A stretch of DNA of 64,000 nt from Malachius bipustulatus. Taxonomy: Eukaryota > Arthropoda > Insecta > Coleoptera > Melyridae. Numbering within the stretch: the stretch's first letter is position 1; the number at the start of each line of letters is the position of its first letter. The translations under genes were made by a program, and so were the position numbers. The notes below the pieces were generated by a model that was not told where the DNA came from, ran no database searches, and saw only the letters and a program-made list of their open reading frames with translations. Below, one piece after another: positions 57,539 to 64,000 of the stretch. The stretch covers positions 61,996,186-62,060,185 of the forward strand of contig OU342630.1 in the NCBI GenBank assembly GCA_910589415.1, read 5' to 3'.

Positions 57539-59895
57539 ATGTCAGCAGTTAACGATAGCAACGATATTTATTCACAGAATTTCGAAAACTCCACCAAGTT
57601 ACCAGGTAAAAAGTCACATTGCGTATTCTAACCTATTCATCTGTCTATCCATCTGATTACATAAAACCTTACACTAATACCACAGTATAGAGTCAGGTCA
57701 GGTCTAATACGATTATTTCTCCATTCCCATAACAAACAGTGATGATGATGAAATTTTGGATAACTTTCAGGTGGTTATAGCAGCAAATCGTTTTCCTCCC
57801 CTTACTTGAACTATGATCCCGTCTATTTCCCGCCCAGTCAGCCAGAGTTCATTTTCCTGGACGGAGCCAGCAAACAGAGGGGCCGCTTCGAGCTGGCCTT
57901 CGGACAAATAGGAGGCTCTTGCATGATCGGGGCCACGTTGGGCGGTGCCACGGGATTCTATAACGGCTTGAAGTCGACCACTCTAGCCGGCCAGACCGGA
58001 AAACTTCGACGGACACAGTGCGTTATCTCTGCTTACTTTATAATTATTTAGGTTAACCTGCTGTTTAGCGACGGTTTTACCCCTACGCTGGCCCCCCTCC
58101 ACTCTCTCTGCTTGCTAGGCTCCGACACGTTCTCAGCGTTGCCATATGCAAGCCCTTCTCCTACGTTCTGCAGACAATCCTGCGTGCTTCCTGCCCGCTT
58201 CCGCACGAGACCGTAATAAGTAGCTACCGGTTCCGTCAGGTATTTGGTCAGGGTAGGTTTTTTTTTCATTTTACGAATATTTGAAGGAAAAAAAACCTAC
58301 CCTGACCAAAGACCTGACTTACTGCAGCAAATAAGTGTTTTAATATTATTTGTAATCAAAAATGACACTTTAAGGGCCGTAGGAGAACGGAGACACGGAT
58401 TTCATGTGGCAACGCTGAGAGCCTGTCGACTCAGAGCTAGCAGCACGCTAGCAGAGAGAGTGGAGGGGGGCCAGCGTAGGGGTAAAACCGTCGCTAATCA
58501 GCAGGTTAACCATTATTTACTCTCTCTCTCTTTCTAAACAGAGAAACGCCTCGTTTTGTTACAGATTAATCAATTATGTTATGAAGAAAGGAAGTGCCAC
58601 GGCAAACACGTTTGGCTCAATTACTGTGATATATTCCGCTTTCGGTGTGATACTGTCGTGGATGAGGGGAGCCGATGACGATTTGAACACGATCGCCGCA
58701 GCGACCGCCACCGGCTTGTTATACAAATCGACGGGTAATTATACCTGCTTGCTTACTTTGTGTGTTTATTTAGTGACGAACTTTACGGGAACTCCTATTC
58801 TTCTTGATCTTAAATTTAACATGAGTGAGAGAAGTTGTCCTTTCACATATTAGCATTGTTGTCAGATTTAAATAGTATACATAAAAACTTTGTATGTGTA
58901 TATGTAAAAACATTGTATACATCCTCGGCTCCTACAGTTTCACTATGGCACCTATATAGGGGTGGAGAACATACCTATAGTAACACCAGGAAGGTATTCA
59001 TTTGCTTTGCAAATGAAAGTGAAAGCCTCAAAACGGCCTAAAAAATTGGTTTTGAGAGTGCGGTCCTGACAAGAGGCGCCATGATTTATACCGTGAATCA
59101 CGGATGTAACCACTTCACAACAATGCCAAGCGCTTCGAAGCTTACAGAGGCGGACCGGCTCTATATCCGCTTTCACATATCGTGTCCAGTCCACAGGGAT
59201 TGGTGCAATGATTTTTGGAAAATAAATGCAAAATTTAAAATAAAAATCGTGCTACTGTTAATCTCACAGATTTTCCTTGCCCTGAAAGTGAAGAAAAAAA
59301 TAGAAATTCGACCGTAGTGTCAAAGAAGCCTTAGTTGTGACCTTAATATTAGTTTGCAATGGCTGTTTTTAGCTTCTTACCCACCCAGCACCCCTATTTC
59401 GCTCCTCGGTCCCGAAAAAATTTATGAAACTTAGGAGCCGCGAATGTATATATTTACCAAAAACTTTTCCCCACCCTTATTTAAAAATAATAAACGTTCC
59501 CATCTGACATCGAGAATTTGAACTTGGACAGGTCGTTCTGTTTGACTGCTTCCTCCAGTTGAGTGCTATTTGTTTTAGTTAGCTCCACCTTTTTATATTT
59601 CTAACCAATTGGTATACAAAATTTATAAGTCATTGTTTTATGTCGCATTATTATAGCTTTGTGGCATTGACAATTGACATGTTTGAATTGTTTGACTATT
59701 TCAAGCGGAAGCTTTTTATACTCATTTATTATTACTATTATTGAAAGATTGATGTGTTATTTATTATTTATTGTTTCAGCGGGACTAAGGACCTGCGTGA
59801 TTGGCGGAGCGATAGGACTGAGCGCCTCGACCCTGTACTCCCTCTGGAATTCGCGAGATAAACTAAGAGATATCGGGTACTTGAATCCTGCGTAA
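57539..59895 (+). CDS. Tim23: Tim23, inner-membrane presequence translocase channel (199 aa, 4 exons)
   Basis: Core subunit of the TIM23 complex that moves presequence proteins across the mitochondrial inner membrane. Exons: 57539-57605, 57771-58017, 58565-58734, 59780-59895; phases 1, 2, 1; GT-AG. Residues 1-~70 are the intermembrane-space part. FIFLDGASKQRGRFELAFGQ precedes the Tim17/22/23 domain. Gly-rich membrane spans: IGGSCMIGATLGGATGFYNG, ~FGSITVIYSAFGVILSW, TIAAATATGLLYKS, and CVIGGAIGLSASTLYSLW. It ends LRDIGYLNPA. Length matches the family (~200 aa). A 461-bp MITE fills most of intron 2 without disturbing splice sites. AATAAA at 60384 is a plausible poly(A) signal. Tim13, which helps deliver Tim23, lies 2.5 kb downstream on the same strand. 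Confidence 0.97.
58051..58511. mobile_element. Near-palindromic MITE, copy 2, in Tim23 intron 2
   Basis: Ends are GGTTAACCTGCTG and CAGCAGGTTAACC; ATTATTTA flanks both sides (58043-58050 and 58512-58519), an 8-bp target duplication as in hAT or P-type elements. Interior arms match the copy at 45740-46199 in reverse complement, including the GGTCAGGGTAGG centre. It makes up 461 of the intron's 547 bp. Confidence 0.9.
58950..59330. other. Tim23 intron 3, unexplained more GC-rich stretch
   Basis: Part of a 1,045-bp intron (58735-59779). Contains CATTTGCTTTGCAAATG, a near-palindrome with an octamer-like ATTTGCAT half. No element ends and no coding role seen. Confidence 0.3.
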
Positions 59896-62444
59896 GACCT
59901 CTTATTAGTGTTAGTGAATGTTCGTCTTCTGAAAGCGGCGAGAATTGTTTATAATATTATTATTAAAATAGCCTATTAGATTTATTTATATCTACCGGTC
60001 TACCAGCCGACTACCAAATTATTGTTGTTGAGGTTATCCCTTTGAACGAAAAAGTACAATTTGCGTACACATCTTTTTAGCTCTGTGAGTGAACGTTTCG
60101 CTTGTGCTTGCGAGGCCAGTTGTCTTTATTATGAGCTTCGACGAGCTACCAAATGGGGTTGTTTGCACTTACTTATTGAATATCTATATAATAATTGTTA
60201 GAGTGTAGAAAAATGGAGGGAGAGGGGGCAGTAGTAGCTAGAACAAGTTGTTTTTGTTTAAAAAATGTTCATGCTGTCATCTCTCGCCGTCACTACGAAC
60301 AAACTAACTTAGCGTACGTGTATGTAATTTGTGCTGTGATTTATAATATTTTTTATTGATTATTTTATTATAAAAAAAAATGAAATAAAATGTAATAGAC
60401 AAGAGAGTAGTGAGTAGTTTGTCATTTTAGCGATTTATTTTTGTTGCATCTGATCTGATGATTGATGATGGAAATGACTTTTTTCAGTCGTTGTTTGTGT
60501 TCTCTTTAAAATTTTGATTCCGTGTTTTTATTTCAACAGGTTAGGCTGAGATCGACATGGAGTCGACATTCATAACGTAACCCCCCCCTTTTTTCGGATT
60601 ATTCAAAGTGAACGGTAACTAATTAAAATCTCTCCCAGTTTTTCTGTAAATAATGATGTGATTTTTTCAATAATTATTTTCATACAGTTACGATTGTATT
60701 ATAATGAAATTTTTAATGTAATAATAAACTTTAACAATTCGCAGAGCCCTTATTACCTATTATTATTGTGAATAATTGATGCGATGTAAATATTTAATTA
60801 TTACAAATAAAAATAAATCTATAGATTCGATTTAAAGCAGCTCCCCGTCTATTTTATTTATTGTAACCCACCAATCATTGTCTGAGAAACTTTTAGACAT
60901 CTTAGGAATGGAAACTTCACCCTTCGTACCCGATTTAAATTCCAGAATTACATTACAGGCAGACATCGGGAACAATAATTTACATGAATTTTGTAAAGTT
61001 ATAAAAAGAAGCTGACAGTGATAATGAACATTGTCAACACCATCGTGACAGTAGTAATAACGTGAATCAGTAGTTTATTGGTAAAAATAGTTAATTGTGC
61101 GGTGTTTGGGTGTGAGATTCTCACAAGAAAAACGAAGGGCGCACCACAAAGTTCCTAAAAATGAGGCAATTGGAAAACATGGGGCAGTAGCCATTAAAAA
61201 AACTAATAAATCATAAATCACTCTTTTACCTCTTATGTAAGTAGCTGTAGCAAACCTGACGTCATTGTTAAAACGCTTTCTTACAGTTTTCTACATATTC
61301 TACACACACAGAATTTTCTACATGTTTCCTGTACAGAATTTCCTGTAATTACCCATCCCTGATTATAGGTACCTTACTGATTTTCAGAAAAATACCCTTG
61401 CCGCTAGCGTTGGGGGATTTTCTTCTTTGCTCTAATAATTTTTTTTCACCAATTGACTTTTAATAACATGCTACTTTTGGTATCTGTACCTGTTGATAGG
61501 CAGTAAAATCACAGTTTTCGTCCCCTGGGACGGTCAGGTTATAATTTACACTTTTAAATAAAAAAAAAAAAAAAATTGGTTGGAAATTGAAATGCGATGA
61601 AGATTTTTCTTTTTCAAGCGTTAGTATAGTTTGAAGTTGGTTTTAATTAAAAACCTTATAATAATTTTACTTTTTTTTAATACAACACTTAAATTAGAAC
61701 ACCAACACAATGATGTATTATGATTTATTAATAAAAATAAATAATTTTGTCTTCTTGAATAGCTTTATAAAAGATATCTATGAGACATATTATACATTGT
61801 GTTGCATAGGACAGGGACAGGGGTAACATAGAGAAAGCATTACAGTAAATATTATTTAATAGCATCAATATTAATATTTCTATTTTAATAATGGATTGTG
61901 TATTATTATTGGATAAATAGGGGAAATTTTCACTTATAAAATCTACAAAGAATAAAATAGTTAATATCAAACCACCACTTTGCAGTAGCCGGGTGACGTC
62001 ACATCACATGCGCAAGACCATACCGGTGTATGTGTATCGTGATTTTTAAGGTTATGTCCAAAATAGGTCTCCATCTCCAAGTAATAATTACTAACTTTAC
62101 TGCGTATTGAAATAGTTGAATTGCTGATTGATTATTAAGATCACATTATGCTGCTACCGACTATTATTATAATAAATAATATACCATTTCCTGCATCCTA
62201 TCATTCCTATCCTAATGTAAAGGAATAACTGGCCAAGCTGCAGTAGAACGAGGCCAATAAGCCGTATCTTTAAGGTGAAACAAGAAGAAGAAAATATTTA
62301 ACCTTAAAAATTATACCAAAGCGAAAAAAAGGTTTTTTTTACAATTAATTTGATAATAATCTGGATTTTTCTTTAAATATTTTGAATTCGGAAGATCAAA
62401 AAAATCTCAACGAGCAAGCAAATTAATAGGCAAAAATCGAAACA
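59896..62444. other. Tim23 3' region and intergenic space
   Basis: Includes the Tim23 3' untranslated region (AATAAA at 60384-60389 and a second, TAATAAAC, near 60722). Further right is AT-rich and gene-free. GTGACGTCACATCACATGCGC near 61993 is a CRE-like block. The Tim13 promoter should lie before 62445. Confidence 0.4.
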
Positions 62445-62894
62445 ATGGACTCGCTGACAAACAATTTAACGGGTTCCCAAAAAGACGAACTAATGGATCA
62501 AGTGAAACAGCAAATTGCGGTTGCAAACGCACAAGAACTCTTAACGGTGAGACAGAAGAGTGTTTTAATATGTAACGCAAGCGATTATGTAACGTTTTAA
62601 CGGTGCTCTAAGTTATTATTGTTTTCAGAAAATGACAGAGAAGTGTTTCAAAAAATGCATTTCGAAACCTGGCACGAGTCTGGATAGCTCCGAACAAGTA
62701 AGTCTGGGGGGCTCTTCATGAGATGAATATCGCGAGGGATGAAGTTGTTGTCGAAAAAATGATCTTAAATTAATTGAGTGTTTCTTGATCCTTAGAAATG
62801 CGTTGCGATGTGCATGGACAGGTACATGGACTCCTGGAACTTGGTATCGAAAGCGTACAGCAATAGAATCCAGAAGGAGCGAGGTCGCTTATAA
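62445..62894 (+). CDS. Tim13: Tim13, small TIM chaperone of the intermembrane space (89 aa, 3 exons)
   Basis: Exons 62445-62546, 62629-62697 and 62796-62894, all phase 0; GT-AG. Forms the Tim8-Tim13 hexamer that carries hydrophobic precursors, notably Tim23, across the intermembrane space. The twin CX3C motif that makes two disulfides is complete: CFKKC in exon 2 and CVAMC at the start of exon 3. [15 protein letters not shown] and the C-terminal helix fit Tim13 better than Tim8, Tim9 or Tim10. Length is normal for the family. Poly(A) signal AATAAA at 63009-63014. Confidence 0.96.
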
Positions 62895-63008
62895 AGCCGA
62901 AAATAGAGTTTTGCATTTTTTAATACTTTACTAGAAGTTACAACACCTGGGGAGATGGTCTATTATTTACAAGGACAGGCTAGATATGAACAGAACGAAT
63001 TTAACTCT

Positions 63009-63014
63009 AATAAA
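63009..63014 (+). terminator. Tim13 poly(A) signal
   Basis: AATAAA 115 bases past the Tim13 stop codon. Confidence 0.65.
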
Positions 63015-63019
63015 GTTTC

Positions 63020-64000
63020 CTTACTTAAAGTTGGAGCAAAGTGACGGTTCATTTGCGATGCTTGTTTATGTTGGTTGTTTCCTCGAAATGTCTTCACTTG
63101 TGTTCTCTTACGTACCTAACCTATATTGAGTTGTTCCATAAGAGTGGACCTGTCAGGGACTAACTTTTAGTAATTGTTATATAACATTAGATAGTCGTAA
63201 TATACTTTATTTAGTCAAAAGTTGTGTGCAGTTTTTTGTTTATAGAAAATAGGAATTTAATTTCCCATCCCATGTCTCTGCGGAATATTTAGAAAAATAA
63301 TCTGACAACATTGTAAAATTGCCAGTTTACCTGGAAATTTTCTTCATGGGTTGATATTCATGAAAAAATTTTTTTCATTGTTTATAATTAATGATGCATA
63401 AAATCATGAATGTGTAATATAATAAAAGTCAAAACGATTAAATGATTAAATAATACATTTAAATCACATTAATTTTCAAGGCACAGTTTCAATATGTATA
63501 TATTTTAAGTACAATAATAATTATTGTTTTTTTTTTAAACTAACGTTACTCATAAATAATATTTAGTAAGTAAGTACGAAGAACTTACATAAACATGTCA
63601 TTGTCTCAAAGAAATTCTCTTATTAAAATTTTAGTATAAAACAGCACAGCACACTTCTAATTTCTACAAAAACAGTTGAAAAATTTTCTTTTTCAATACA
63701 TTTCATCAAAATGGTACACAATAAAATTCGTTGTTTTTCACTTCATCAATTATTATTAATAAAAATAATAACACAACCTAAAAATAGAGAAAAAAATCCA
63801 GTCAAACTTCATATAAATTTTATCATAACTAAACATGATAAACTAAAATGACATAAACTAAAATGTTAAATAAGACATCGACTAATACTTATTGATGAAA
63901 TTAATTAAATTTTCTTAATCAAGAACATCAAGTCGTTTTTCTAAAAATTGCAAAAAGAGCACTTTTTTATATCTGAAATTGAATAAAAAATAATTGAACT
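63020..64000. other. AT-rich right edge, no gene seen
   Basis: No coding frame or element ends. It could be 3' untranslated sequence of a minus-strand gene beyond the window. Confidence 0.35.

Overview
This is eukaryotic nuclear DNA, almost certainly from an insect: AT-rich, GT-AG introns, animal-type mitochondrial import genes, caspases, and a dense layer of retrotransposons, SINEs and terminal-inverted-repeat (TIR) elements. The order cannot be fixed from the sequence. Frequent TAGGTACCTAC-type words resemble some Hemiptera and Lepidoptera, but that is only an impression. No rRNA, tRNA gene, CRISPR array or bacterial operon was found.

Host genes, left to right: (1) a five-exon caspase on + (23102-26821, 359 aa) with complete catalytic residues and an unusual C-terminal coiled coil. 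(2) A four-exon caspase paralogue on - (43735-42272, 413 aa) that has lost the catalytic His, the catalytic Cys and both substrate-pocket Arg motifs, yet keeps three intron positions and phases of the active gene. It is best read as a pseudocaspase. (3) A two-exon gene on - for a 323-aa all-helical protein I do not recognise (49898-48780). (4) A 95-aa MOZART2-like gamma-tubulin-complex protein on - (56134-54954). (5) Tim23 on + (57539-59895). (6) Tim13 on + (62445-62894). Tim13, with Tim8, chaperones Tim23 precursor into the inner membrane, so a client and its chaperone are near neighbours here. The two caspase genes are convergent and are separated by a 9.7-kb Ty3/gypsy element.

Mobile DNA fills most of the rest. 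7498-18105 is a minus-strand LTR element with two 3,071-bp LTRs that look identical, a 1.76-kb internal region with no pol, a 4-bp target duplication, and a 30-bp minisatellite. A 2.7-kb Tc1/mariner-type transposon with an intact transposase (spacing D-82-E) sits inside its 3' LTR. 28268-37986 is a gypsy element with gag, a candidate -1 slippery site, a pol broken by three frame changes, and LTRs that match almost perfectly except for a divergent last 230 bp. 40564-42140 is a fold-back element with ~460-bp inverted arms around a relic of a transposase N-terminus. Smaller elements include two inverted copies of one near-palindromic MITE (one inside a Tim23 intron), tRNA-derived SINEs, a 59-bp element made only of TIRs, and scattered fragments of the 3-kb LTR family.

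The leftmost 6 kb has no recognisable gene. It holds local repeats, a GC-rich CpG island (about 3.1-4.0 kb) that could be a promoter, and MITEs. Gene models were assembled by eye from splice sites and reading frames; no alignment or database search was run.
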